From Caldifarciminota bacterium (GTDB taxonomy: Bacteria; Hydrothermota; Tepidihabitantia; SM23-42): DNA of 64,000 nt. Shown piece after piece: positions 1 to 8,307 of the stretch. Position numbers and translations under genes: made by a program. Under the pieces are notes generated by a model. It was not told the origin of the DNA. It did no database searches and saw only the letters and a list, made by a program, of their open reading frames with translations. Each line of letters begins with the position of its first letter. Position 1 is the stretch's first letter. The stretch spans positions 776,904 through 840,903 of the forward strand of contig CP070686.1 in assembly GCA_020353055.1 (NCBI GenBank), written 5' to 3'.

Positions 1-87
1 GATCTGATATCTCCCAACCTATCCTCCTTTGCGGATCCCTACAAACATATAATATTACCCACATATTCTTGCGTTTCAAGCCACTGC

Positions 88-227
88 GTGACGCTATGCG
101 CCTAACGCTTGATGCAACATGCAACCTGTTATTGCGAGTACGCCGCAGACGGACGCGGCAATCTCAGTTAATGAACGAGAGTAACGATACTAACGTCATC
201 AACGATAATAACGAACATAACGATGCT
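88..227 (+). repeat. Composite intergenic element, copy 1
   Basis: Three parts in order: an ACGC/TGCGCC-rich stretch (about 88-130), a palindromic module that opens with TTATTGCGAG and closes with GCGGCAATCTCAG (about 131-170), and six 9-bp units of the form AACGNNNNT at 174-227. The same order and orientation recur at 44838-45012 and 60185-60365. It lies just upstream of the promoter of the MgtC-like gene. The ATTGCGAG...GCAATCTC palindrome resembles REP-like dispersed repeats seen in many bacterial genomes; the AACG tail is not something I recognise. Confidence 0.7.
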
Positions 228-250
228 TTCTGTTCGGTCTCATCAAAATG

Positions 251-279
251 TTGACACCTACCTGCTTGGCAGCTACTAT
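251..279 (+). promoter_or_regulatory. Sigma70-type promoter of the MgtC-like gene
   Basis: TTGACA (251-256), 17-nt spacer, TACTAT (274-279). The in-frame GTG at 286 begins 6 nt after the -10 box, so transcription should start at or next to the start codon (leaderless message). Confidence 0.6.
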
Positions 280-285
280 ATTTCC

Positions 286-699
286 GTGGAATGGATAACG
301 ATTGTCTTAAGGCTTGCCGTATCAATAGTGATAGGGGGCCTGGTCGGCCTCGAACGTGAACTCGAACACAAACCGGCAGGTCTTCGCACTATAATCCTGG
401 TCTGTCTGGGCTCGACTATCTTCATGCTCATCGGTCTCGAACTGGGTTTAGCCAGCTCTGAATTGGGCAGGATCGTTGCTGGTGCTGTAACTGGAATTGG
501 CTTTCTGGGTGCCGGCGCGATCATCCGCGCACGCGGCGAGGTTTATGGTCTGACCACGGCGGCAACGATCTGGCTCGCCAGCGGACTCGGACTTGCTATC
601 GGCGCAGGTTATTACGTGCTCGCAATCATCGCCTGTATCTCAGTGCTTATCGTGCTAAGAATTCTCGGCATCGTTGAAAGAATAATAAGTAAGAAGTAG
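286..699 (+). CDS. MgtC/SapB family inner-membrane protein
   Basis: Short (137 aa) membrane protein of the MgtC/SapB family, whose members modulate Mg-limitation survival and ATP synthase or K transport; its exact role here is unknown. Family signatures are visible: GGLVGLERE after the first helix, and GIGFLGAGAIIR followed by GLTTAATIW. About four hydrophobic helices are present; the soluble C-terminal domain of long MgtC proteins is absent. An ATG at 223 is in frame, but it lies upstream of a good promoter (251-279), so the GTG at 286, 6 nt after the -10 box and without a Shine-Dalgarno, is the preferred start. The S41 peptidase gene follows after 29 nt and is probably co-transcribed. Confidence 0.85.
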   Translation: MEWITIVLRLAVSIVIGGLVGLERELEHKPAGLRTIILVCLGSTIFMLIGLELGLASSELGRIVAGAVTGIGFLGAGAIIRARGEVYGLTTAATIWLASGLGLAIGAGYYVLAIIACISVLIVLRILGIVERIISKK

Positions 700-728
700 A
701 ATAGATATGTTAAAGAGGAGATTAAAGA

Positions 729-2078
729 ATGTGCAACAACAGAAAGAACAAGTACTTTTTATTTGCTGTGTTTTTCTTTATCGCACAAATAGCCGGGGGC
801 GAAACTAAGGAAATGAAGTTGGATTCCAAGGCTAAGAAGGCTGTCATCGAAAGCGTTAATGGCTTGATCGTCGAAAGGTACGTGATACGAGATATTGCGC
901 AACAATTGGCAGAGCATCTGAATGAAAGATTCAAGAACGGCGCTTATGACAAAATAGACAATGCATCACAGTTTGCCAATGCCCTCTGGGCGGATCTCCG
1001 CGAAAGCAGCAATGACAACCACTTCTACATTGAATACAATCCAGAGCGGGCTAAGTTGGTCACTGCTGAAAAAAGCCAATCCCCCGAGGAAATCGAAAAA
1101 GCAAACAAAGCAATGGCTGAGAAAGAGCGGCTGACCAATTTCGGATTCAAAAAAGTGGTGATCCTGAAAGGCAACATAGGATATCTGGATCTCGACTTCT
1201 TCTCAAATCCCGACTATGCTGGCGCAACCGCGGTTGCTGCCATGAATTTTCTCGCCAATTCAGACGCAGTCATAATAGATCTCAGAGATACGCCGGGCGG
1301 CGAACCGACTATGGTACAGTTGCTGAGCAGTTACTTTGTCAGAGGCAGAGAACATGGCAGAACGCACCTTAATACGCTTGAACAGGTATACGACGGAAAA
1401 GTCGAACAATACTGGACTATCCCATACGTTCCGGGCAAGCGTATGTACGACACCGACCTGTATATCTTGACCGATGGATACACAGGCTCAGGTGCAGAGG
1501 AATTCACTAACAATATGAAAGCTCTTGACCGCGCCATGATCATTGGCGAAACAACAATTGGCTCGGGTCATAATGTCGACATCGAGGTCATACAGGAGAG
1601 CTTTGTCATACACCTGCCCGTACGCAGACCGATCAATCCTATCACCGGAACGGGCTGGGAACGTACAGGTATTGAACCGCACATTTCAATTCCGGGCAAG
1701 CAAGCTCTCGATAAAGCGTATTTGATGGCCTTAGATAAGATCATCGGGGAGGCTCCGCACGCCGATCAAAAGTTCCGCATCAATTGGGCGATCGACGGTG
1801 TAAGAGCACGACTCGACCCTTTGACCATCGATGAAGTATTATTGAAAAAATATGCCGGGCAGTACGGTGAACGAAAGATCATTTATGAAAACAGCACACT
1901 CTTCTATCAGCGCACCGGTCCGAAATACCGATTGATCCCTCTGAAGGAAAATCTCTTCGCCCTGGAGGACTTGGATTATTTCAGAATAGAAATAACCACT
2001 GACAAAAAAGGTAATGTAACCGAACTGGTCGGCATCTATGACAACGGTAGAAAGGACATTTCTAAAAGGACAAAATAA
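729..2078 (+). CDS. S41 family (C-terminal-processing-like) serine peptidase, secreted
   Basis: 449-aa exported protein with an N-terminal signal-like helix (about residues 9-24). The S41/TSPc core covers about residues 150-330: GNIGYLDLDFF, then DAVIIDLRDTPGG, and the catalytic-Ser region GYTGSGAEEF. There is no obvious PDZ domain, as in the interphotoreceptor-retinoid-binding-like S41 subgroup. A C-terminal region of about 100 residues resembles the beta-rich tail seen in that subgroup. A strong Shine-Dalgarno (AAAGAGGAG) lies 9 nt before the ATG. It sits 29 nt after the MgtC-like gene, so the two may form an operon. Substrate unknown; the location is probably periplasmic or surface. Confidence 0.85.
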   Translation: MCNNRKNKYFLFAVFFFIAQIAGGETKEMKLDSKAKKAVIESVNGLIVERYVIRDIAQQLAEHLNERFKNGAYDKIDNASQFANALWADLRESSNDNHFYIEYNPERAKLVTAEKSQSPEEIEKANKAMAEKERLTNFGFKKVVILKGNIGYLDLDFFSNPDYAGATAVAAMNFLANSDAVIIDLRDTPGGEPTMVQLLSSYFVRGREHGRTHLNTLEQVYDGKVEQYWTIPYVPGKRMYDTDLYILTDGYTGSGAEEFTNNMKALDRAMIIGETTIGSGHNVDIEVIQESFVIHLPVRRPINPITGTGWERTGIEPHISIPGKQALDKAYLMALDKIIGEAPHADQKFRINWAIDGVRARLDPLTIDEVLLKKYAGQYGERKIIYENSTLFYQRTGPKYRLIPLKENLFALEDLDYFRIEITTDKKGNVTELVGIYDNGRKDISKRTK

Positions 2079-2097
2079 TCAATCAGCATAGTTTCAC

Positions 2098-2127
2098 TTG
2101 ACAAAATATTGATTTCTGCTGTATAAT
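2098..2127 (+). promoter_or_regulatory. Sigma70-type promoter of the Arg-rich micro-protein
   Basis: TTGACA (2098-2103), 18-nt spacer, TATAAT (2122-2127). This gives a leader of about 60 nt before the 46-aa gene at 2195. Confidence 0.6.
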
Positions 2128-2194
2128 AACCAAGTAACCGAAGCTATGTAGTAGGTTTGTGCCACATCTGTTGATTGAAAGGGAGGAGTAATCT

Positions 2195-2335
2195 ATGGAT
2201 AAGAAAGAACGCCGTTCGGGAAAGGAACGCAGGACTGGAAAGGACCGCAGGAAGTATCAGGACCCTGCCTATAAAGGACCGGAACGTAGAAGCGGCAAAG
2301 ATCGAAGGTCGGGGCAGGACCGGCGAAAAGACTAA
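2195..2335 (+). CDS. 46-aa Arg/Lys-rich micro-protein with repeated RRSGxDRR motifs
   Basis: Very short gene with a strong Shine-Dalgarno (GGGAGGAG, 6 nt before the ATG) and its own consensus promoter. The product is highly charged and built from near-repeats: ERRSGKERRTGKDRRK, a short linker YQDPAYKGP, then ERRSGKDRRSGQDRRKD. Similar GPERRSGxDRR tracts occur in many bacterial hypothetical and signalling proteins, often as tails, but their function is unknown to me. The basic, disordered sequence would suit nucleic-acid or membrane-surface binding; that is inference. Codon choice within the repeats varies (CGC, CGT, AGG, CGA), which argues that the protein sequence rather than a DNA repeat is being kept. 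Confidence 0.7.
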   Translation: MDKKERRSGKERRTGKDRRKYQDPAYKGPERRSGKDRRSGQDRRKD

Positions 2336-2341
2336 CATAAA

Positions 2342-3535
2342 TCATACAAGAAAGCGATTCATGGCCAGGGCTGCTCTCATAGCACCATCAGTCGGTATCT
2401 TTCGGTAACAGACTTCTCTATAAAAATGATGTAGGATCTGCTCAGCCAGCAATTCAGGGGTCGTTCTTGACAAGTACATTCTTGTCCCAGCATTGTAGCG
2501 AGCAAGTCTCTCTGCCACATACTCCTGTTCGCCATGTCCTTCAATTGGGAAGAAGATAAATGGTTTTCTCAATGCAGTCAACTCAAGCGTAGAAGAAAAA
2601 CCTCCTTGCACAACAGCCACGTCGCTCGCCGCATAATGCTTGTACAATTCAGGCACAAATCCCCTCACCTCAACACCTTCTTCAACCTTGACTGAATCGG
2701 GCGAAAGGCGCGGACCAGAAACAAGAACCATACGCATACGCGGGATCTTCTTCTTCAATATAGGGAACGTTTTGCTGCACAATTCAAGAAGGCCTTTGCC
2801 GATCGAGGTGCCGCCGATTGTGCAGATTACAAGCGATCTATCGTCGTAACCCAGTTCTTTTCTCACTCGCCGTTGGTCTCTACAGACCCTGGGATCGAAC
2901 AAAACAATGTAACCTACGAATTCATAGTGTACTTTTGCATAATCCCTTCTGTCAGGGAGGAGAAACCCGAGCTTCTTCTCTGGTATATCTTCAAGCTCGC
3001 CAACAAACAACGCTTTCCGGTTCTTGCCCGTTAGAATTCTACGGTCGCGTGACCATATCCAATTCAGTATGTAATTGCCGAACTTAACAAATGGTTTATT
3101 GGTCATTGAATCAAGTCCAATGAAATCATATATCATCACAAAAGGCACGTTCAATTTGAATAAACCAAAAACCAAGCCGATGATTATCTCATATGTTTCA
3201 TTTCCGACCAGCAAGTCATAATGTTCCGACGCAATGATCTGCCTGATAAGCCTAATATTCTTGTACCACCCGGGTAACGAGCCAAAAACGTACTCTACCA
3301 GATTCAGGCTACTCCCTTTCGAAGCATTTTCCGCAGAGGCACTATAGCTGCTGAACTGTTTAGACTTTGGATGGATCTTCTCACCGGCATCATCAAGAAC
3401 CAGGTCAGTAGGATGGGCTGCCACCCAGGTGACGTCGACCGAAGGGTTCAATTCCCTCAACTTCCTGACTATTGATAGGTCTTTAGAGATGTGCCCGAGA
3501 CCAATTGAGCCACTTATATATAAAACCTTCTTCAT
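2342..3535 (-). CDS. GT28/MurG-like glycosyltransferase
   Basis: 397-aa glycosyltransferase with GT-B fold. The N-terminal domain opens with KKVLYISGSIGLGHISKD, the glycine-rich acceptor-side loop. The C-terminal domain carries the nucleotide-sugar region VAVVQGGFSSTLELTALRKP, FFPIEGHGEQ and a terminal Rossmann half, as in MurG, diglucosyl-diacylglycerol and macrolide transferases. Donor and acceptor cannot be told from sequence. The start at 3535 is chosen over an upstream ATG (3583) because GAAGGA lies 8 nt before it and a consensus promoter (3572-3599) covers the longer option. Single transcription unit, convergent with the micro-protein gene. Confidence 0.8.
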   Translation of the reverse strand: MKKVLYISGSIGLGHISKDLSIVRKLRELNPSVDVTWVAAHPTDLVLDDAGEKIHPKSKQFSSYSASAENASKGSSLNLVEYVFGSLPGWYKNIRLIRQIIASEHYDLLVGNETYEIIIGLVFGLFKLNVPFVMIYDFIGLDSMTNKPFVKFGNYILNWIWSRDRRILTGKNRKALFVGELEDIPEKKLGFLLPDRRDYAKVHYEFVGYIVLFDPRVCRDQRRVRKELGYDDRSLVICTIGGTSIGKGLLELCSKTFPILKKKIPRMRMVLVSGPRLSPDSVKVEEGVEVRGFVPELYKHYAASDVAVVQGGFSSTLELTALRKPFIFFPIEGHGEQEYVAERLARYNAGTRMYLSRTTPELLAEQILHHFYREVCYRKIPTDGAMRAALAMNRFLV

Positions 3536-3571
3536 AGAATCCTTCGATGGTGTGCTCTCGAATGACCGATT

Positions 3572-3599
3572 ATTATACGTCATACGCTGTTTCTGTCAA
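3572..3599 (-). promoter_or_regulatory. Sigma70-type promoter of the glycosyltransferase gene
   Basis: On the minus strand: TTGACA (3599-3594), 16-nt spacer, TATAAT (3577-3572). It overlaps the longest ORF, supporting the shorter start at 3535. Confidence 0.6.
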
Positions 3600-3763
3600 C
3601 GATTCCTATCGGGATATCCTATGTAACGCATTGCATGTCGTTGACGTAGTATAGGTAAAGATATCTACTACGCCATTCTAAGCAGTTTCTGCTGCCTGCT
3701 CAATCATCAACAAGTATATGAACGTAGCTGTGTTTGCGAATCACTACGACTGCGCGAACCGAC

Positions 3764-3792
3764 TTGACATAACCATGTGCTGCGGCTATCAT
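3764..3792 (+). promoter_or_regulatory. Sigma70-type promoter of the UGA-containing VCBS gene
   Basis: TTGACA (3764-3769), 17-nt spacer, TATCAT (3787-3792). The Shine-Dalgarno TGGAGG (3797-3802) follows 4 nt later, so the leader is predicted to be only about 10 nt. Confidence 0.6.
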
Positions 3793-3807
3793 TATTTGGA
3801 GGTTTGT

Positions 3808-5049
3808 ATGATGAAGTCATGTTCTATTCTGATCACCTTGTCTGCCAGCTTTGTGTTCGCCCAAACACCGGTATTCGATCCTCCGGTGTATGTTCAGGCC
3901 AACGGCGTAAACATAAACGTCGGCTATGGAGGAAACGCATCGCCTTTTGTCATCGACTGGGACGGCGATGGCAATCAAGACTTACTGCTGGGCCAATTCG
4001 ACCTTGGCAAAGTCCGCTTCTACACCAACACCGGAACAAACTACAACCCTACATTCGGCAGTTTCGTCTATTTACAGGCCGGGGGCGTGGATATATCAGT
4101 TAGTTATGGCTGATGCCAGGGAGCGACAGTTGCAGTTTGCGACTGGAATGAAGATGGTTATCTCGATCTCATAACCGGCGAGAGGTACGGGGATTTCACC
4201 CTTTTTCAACGAAACGCGACCGGCCAACTCACCAACCAGGGTCACATCCAGGCCGGTGGCATTGATATTCAAACCAATAACAATGCATGGCCTTACATTT
4301 GTGATTACGATGACGACGGCAAGAAGGACCTTCTGGTCGGGCAAGAGGGCATCGGATCACTCTGCAACGTTTATGTCTATTTGAATCAGGGCACGAATGA
4401 AGCACCAGCTTTCGTCGATTCGACACCAGTATTATTCAACGGTAGTCCAATGACGTACTGGCGAACCATCCCGGTGCTCATAGACCTCGATCTTGACGGA
4501 AAGAATGATATGGTTCTGGGTGGCTGGTATAGTGATGTTCGATTCTATACAAATGTCGGCACTAATGCCAGTCCGGTATTTTCTAACTACATATATCTGG
4601 TATTGCCCGATTCGCAGAGCTATTTAAATGGAAACCCACCTCGTATAGCATTTGCGGACTGGGATGGAGACAGCGATCTCGATATGATCACGTGTGACTA
4701 CTACGGTTCGGTTTTTCTCCGTGAGAATGTAACATCTCCCGGCATCGCCGAGAATACTGAGAATCCTGTAACATCTAACATACTGAATGTTACCCCAAAC
4801 CCTTTCTCGGATATTGTTACAATAAGCTATCAATCAGCAGAAAATAGAGAGATCAATCTGGCGATTCACGACATAACCGGCCGTACAGTCAAGACATTTT
4901 CAGCCATTAATTCTCAGCCTTTTGGTTCTACATCCGTGTTGTGGGATGGTACAGACAATGAACAACGTCGAGTGCCGGAAGGTGTCTATCTTATCACCCT
5001 AACCACGGGAAACTGGGTAGAAACAAGGAAAGCATTACTTATTCGGTGA
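3808..5049 (+). CDS. Secreted VCBS/FG-GAP propeller protein with one in-frame UGA (codon 102) and T9SS sorting domain
   Basis: Read through an in-frame TGA at 4111-4113, the frame gives one continuous 413-residue protein. It has a signal peptide (cleavage near FVFAQ), then repeated FG-GAP-type blades with DWDGDGNQDLLLG, DWNEDGYLDLITG, DYDDDGKKDLLVG and DLDLDGKNDMVLG (calcium-binding D-x-D-x-D-G loops). It ends in a FlgD-like T9SS sorting domain of about 85 residues (TPNPFSD, ITGRTVK, GVYLITL). The reading frame is intact on both sides of the TGA, without frameshifts. The TGA lies between Gly and Cys (GGC TGA TGC) in an inter-blade loop; the equivalent site of the preceding repeat is Gly. A hairpin follows at 4127-4145. 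Either UGA is recoded (selenocysteine or another residue) or this is a fresh nonsense mutation. Two alternative ATG starts (3808, 3811). The 3' end overlaps the convergent GNAT gene by 15 nt. Confidence 0.75.
4111..4145 (+). promoter_or_regulatory. In-frame UGA with SECIS-like hairpin
   Basis: UGA at 4111-4113. After 13 nt, CAGTTGC (4127-4133) pairs with GCGACTG (4139-4145) around the 5-nt loop AGTTT. This is seven pairs with one G-U. The loop begins 21 nt after the UGA and has G in its second position, within the minimal bacterial SECIS rules (upper stem of 4 bp or more, G in the first two loop positions, 16-37 nt from UGA). The apical part TTGC-AG...GC resembles the E. coli fdhF SECIS apex. 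Function unproven. Confidence 0.45.
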
Positions 5050-5670
5050 TGTCGATTTGGTCCTGAGAGACCGGTCCACATAGTAACGCATTACAACTTT
5101 GCTTGCAGAAGCGCGTTTGCTCTCTGTGAAGCCCACCTTTCTGAAGATCTGTGGAAGCCCCATAAAACTGGATACCGGAGGAAGTTTTTTGCTCCGCGGA
5201 ATGGTGGGATAAGCCTCAACTATCTTCGCTCCACAAGACCTAGCATACTCGACTGCGCCGCGAGTGAGTTTCTCACCTACGCTCTGCCCATGATACCCTT
5301 TGTGTATGTAAAAACATACGATCGACCAAACGACTTCACTGTCCAGACGCTTCAGTACACGCGAGCGTTCCAGAGTACAGTACTGTTCACGTGGAGCGAT
5401 CGAACACCATCCGATTGCCGTCTTGCCTTTGTAGGCAAGCAAACCGGGAATATTACCTGAATAGACCAGACGCTTCATCGCCCGGCGGTTGCCCGCACCC
5501 TGTCCTTTTTCAAATTCACGGCGGGACAACCTCCACCACATACACCAACAGCCGCCATAAGCACCCTTGTTACCGAACAATTCTACAAAATCAGACCAAA
5601 GCGCTGGTGTCAAAGGACTGATAATAAAGTCATCAATTTTGAAGATTCTGCGTGCAGAGTATTTACTCAT
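5035..5670 (-). CDS. GNAT family N-acetyltransferase
   Basis: 211-aa protein of the GNAT fold. The N-terminal part contains the GGCWCMWWR motif common in one GNAT subgroup; the acetyl-CoA-binding region is around residues 115-140 (VVWSIVCFYIHKGYHGQSVGEKLTRGAVEYA), and the C-terminal strand has FMGLPQIFRKVGF. Acceptor unknown. It begins 15 nt after the PlsC-like gene on the same strand, so they likely share a transcript. The 3' end overlaps the convergent VCBS gene by 15 nt. Confidence 0.8.
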   Translation of the reverse strand: MSKYSARRIFKIDDFIISPLTPALWSDFVELFGNKGAYGGCWCMWWRLSRREFEKGQGAGNRRAMKRLVYSGNIPGLLAYKGKTAIGWCSIAPREQYCTLERSRVLKRLDSEVVWSIVCFYIHKGYHGQSVGEKLTRGAVEYARSCGAKIVEAYPTIPRSKKLPPVSSFMGLPQIFRKVGFTESKRASASKVVMRYYVDRSLRTKSTSPNK

Positions 5671-5685
5671 TTCCTAAATGGCATG

Positions 5686-6432
5686 TTAAGGTCTGTATGC
5701 CGCCTTTATTATCTCTTCTGACTTAGCCGTCGCTTCCTCTTTGCTCATCCTTCTAAACTCAGAGTTTGCGATAGGCTCGTGGATTATTATCTCCAGGTCA
5801 GCATTCGGATCTAGATGCACCCGTTTCACCGGCTTCAATTGATAAAACCCGTTCGCTGTCACTGGCAGTAAATCAAACTCACTATGCCGTAAAATGTATC
5901 CAAAACCACATTTGAATCTACCGATGTGCCCATTGACAGTACGCCTTCCTTCAGGATATATCAACAAATATTGAACCTCCCTGCTTTGATTCTTCAACCG
6001 CTCGTCAATAGCGGCCTTTGATTTCCACGCATTTTTCTGGTCTACGAATATTGCATGAATATGCTTCAAGAAGAAAGCAATGAACGGTAAATTCGTTAGA
6101 TAATCGTCGGCAACGAAGGTGATCGATGGGAAGCATTTCATCAATGCGAACGTAGCATAGCCACTTGGATAATTGCATATTACAAGATATTTCTTGTCAT
6201 TTCTGATCTTCTCAATACCAATAACTCTGATCTTTTTACCGATAACATCGAAAACTACACCAGCAAAGAATCTTTTGAACTTGTTAATGGTATTTTCGGC
6301 ACCGAAAATGAATACCATGAATGCAACGGGCATCAGCGCAAAAACCATCAGATGGGTGGCTGCATACATTGCGATTGTTGAGACAATGATCGAACGTAAT
6401 CTACTCCCGTAGTTTATTATGTTGCTCCACAT
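5686..6432 (-). CDS. PlsC-like acyltransferase homologue lacking the HX4D catalytic pair
   Basis: 248-aa membrane-associated protein of the lysophospholipid acyltransferase (PlsC/LPLAT) superfamily. An N-terminal hydrophobic segment (about 15-45) is followed by the acyltransferase core. Family blocks are seen as CNYPSGYATF (block I position), FVADDYL, IHAIFVDQKN (block II) and LIYPEGRRT (block III, canonical FPEGTRS). In block I the canonical N-H-x-S-x-x-D reads N-Y-P-S-G-Y-A, so both catalytic His and Asp are replaced. It may be inactive, use other residues, or belong to a divergent subfamily. The ATG at 6432 is preferred; a GTG at 6435 is equally spaced from GGAGGG. First gene of a two-gene unit with the GNAT gene. 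Confidence 0.7.
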   Translation of the reverse strand: MWSNIINYGSRLRSIIVSTIAMYAATHLMVFALMPVAFMVFIFGAENTINKFKRFFAGVVFDVIGKKIRVIGIEKIRNDKKYLVICNYPSGYATFALMKCFPSITFVADDYLTNLPFIAFFLKHIHAIFVDQKNAWKSKAAIDERLKNQSREVQYLLIYPEGRRTVNGHIGRFKCGFGYILRHSEFDLLPVTANGFYQLKPVKRVHLDPNADLEIIIHEPIANSEFRRMSKEEATAKSEEIIKAAYRP

Positions 6433-6483
6433 CACGCAGAGCCCTCCAAGGGGAAATCACAAAGATGAATTACACGAGCATAG

Positions 6484-8082
6484 TCAATCGAGCAATATGA
6501 TCTTACGTCTTTCAGTTCTGCCCTCGCGACTTAGTGCCAAGAAATAGACCCCGGGTGTTACTTCAGAGCCGTCTGTACCAATCCCATCCCAGCGACGTGA
6601 ATAAACACCCCGGTGATAGCGCCCCGACGCAAGTCTTTGAACATAACGCCCCGTGCAATCATATACTACAAGATCGATATTTTCAAATTCATTATCGATC
6701 GTAAAACTAATATTGAATCTGTTCGCAGGATTTGGTTTGACAACGAACAGGGGAGAACTCTCAAATGTCGACAATTCACTCACAGCAGTAATGGAATCGA
6801 TCGGAACCGCAAGGGTCGCGAGCACTGCGATTGCCGTCTTTATTACTTGCGTTGCGAATTCAAGGTTATTGAACCCGGTTGGCCCGATGGTATCACCGAC
6901 CGTGTGATAGCCGGGACAGAGAACGCGCTCGATGCCGCCGGTCGAAATATAGCCATGTTGCCAAAAACTCGCATGATCTGAAGAACCCGTTGTCCCGGTG
7001 TAGCGCACCGGACGTATTTCCAACTGCGTGTAAGTATCCGCTACCGTCTGATAAAAATCGCAGGCAAACAAACTACACCCAGGCACTGCGGTCGTGTACC
7101 TCAGCCGCATCGTATCAAGCTGCGGTGCAGTAACATACCCTATCATGTCATAGCAAAGAGCCGCGATGATAGTATCATTCTCGCTGCTCGCCTCTGCAGC
7201 CAGGTAGTCACTCCCTATCAAACCCTGTTCTTCTGCATTGAAGACAGCAAATCTTATCGTGTGCTCGAATTCATAGTTACGCATGACGCGGGCTGCTTCA
7301 AGCATTGCCGCCACTCCTGATGCATTATCATCGGCTCCTGGTGCATAGCCGTAATTCGGTACATCATCGAGGTGCCCGCCGATCAAAACGTATTTTTGTG
7401 TAGTCGGATAATACTGTCCGAATTTAATGCCAACCACATTGTCCCCGTACAGACTTGAAAAACTGTGCCTGTAAACACTGTCGCAGTCATACCCAAGTAG
7501 CATACTATTTATATAATTCACGGCGACTATCCTATTGGAGTCGCTCATTGAGTACCGGGTATACATATTCTGGAGCGTCAAGACCGTATTGAGAATGTTC
7601 TCGGGGTCGACATTATTGAGCATCTGTTCAATAAGTGAATCTCTAGTGACCCAGAAATCCCCGAAGTCGTAATAACCATAATCGCGCCTCACGATCGGCT
7701 CCAGCGTTAACCGCTGTAACTCCACCTTCAACGCATTAAGCAAGTGTATTTGATCCGGCGCGGTGGCAATAAGAACACACTCATCGTAATTGTCAATGAT
7801 CCTACCAAACCCGGTAATACTTTGCACACTCTCACCGAGAGGAAAAACAAAAACATAGAACTTATCGCGCGGGTTCTCATCAAGAATGCTGTATTCAGTT
7901 TCTGCCCGCTCAAAATCTTGTAGCAATTCACTACTCGCAACGAGTAATGCATAATCATCGACCAATTGAACGATCTGCAAATCCTTTGCTGCTCCGGCAT
8001 TGACCCTCACAAGGTATTCTGGAGGTTGGGCATAGCCCGACAAGAAAAACAGCAAACTCATGACACTTATGCCTATTCTCAT
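6484..8082 (-). CDS. Secreted M28 family zinc metallopeptidase with T9SS sorting domain
   Basis: 532-aa exported aminopeptidase-type enzyme. Signal peptide (cleavage near SGYAQ), then a prodomain-like region. The M28 core lies at about residues 225-415 with expected dinuclear-zinc ligands: GGHLDD (His), PGADDNASG (bridging Asp), FNAEEQGL (catalytic Glu pair), CYDMIGY (Asp) and SSDHASFW (His). The C-terminal ~85 residues are a FlgD-like/T9SS sorting domain (VKPNPANRF, CTGRYVQRL, GVYFLAL), so it is probably surface-anchored or released. Shine-Dalgarno GAGGAG precedes the ATG. A weak promoter is possible at 8177-8205, giving a leader of about 90 nt with a small ATTCATT/AATGAAT stem. Confidence 0.9.
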   Translation of the reverse strand: MRIGISVMSLLFFLSGYAQPPEYLVRVNAGAAKDLQIVQLVDDYALLVASSELLQDFERAETEYSILDENPRDKFYVFVFPLGESVQSITGFGRIIDNYDECVLIATAPDQIHLLNALKVELQRLTLEPIVRRDYGYYDFGDFWVTRDSLIEQMLNNVDPENILNTVLTLQNMYTRYSMSDSNRIVAVNYINSMLLGYDCDSVYRHSFSSLYGDNVVGIKFGQYYPTTQKYVLIGGHLDDVPNYGYAPGADDNASGVAAMLEAARVMRNYEFEHTIRFAVFNAEEQGLIGSDYLAAEASSENDTIIAALCYDMIGYVTAPQLDTMRLRYTTAVPGCSLFACDFYQTVADTYTQLEIRPVRYTGTTGSSDHASFWQHGYISTGGIERVLCPGYHTVGDTIGPTGFNNLEFATQVIKTAIAVLATLAVPIDSITAVSELSTFESSPLFVVKPNPANRFNISFTIDNEFENIDLVVYDCTGRYVQRLASGRYHRGVYSRRWDGIGTDGSEVTPGVYFLALSREGRTERRKIILLD

Positions 8083-8307
8083 ATGCTCCTCATATCTTTT
8101 GTATTCATTTCAAAGAATGAATCTCAGAAACTAAACCATCTCTAATTCGACAAAATGTTTATCATCGATTCAGTATTATTATTCCGAATATCCTCTTAAA
8201 GTCAAGCATCGGCAGTTCTGTATCGATGTGTTTACAGAATACTGGTCGTCGAATCCTTATCCCAGGATCGCCGCATGGCCCGACAGGACTTCACAAGAGC
8301 TAACCTC
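8083..8307. other. Intergenic space between M28 and membrane-protein genes
   Basis: It holds a possible minus-strand promoter for the M28 gene (TTGACT at 8205-8200, ATAATA near 8182-8177). Nothing else is recognisable in about 100 nt after the membrane-protein stop. Confidence 0.4.
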
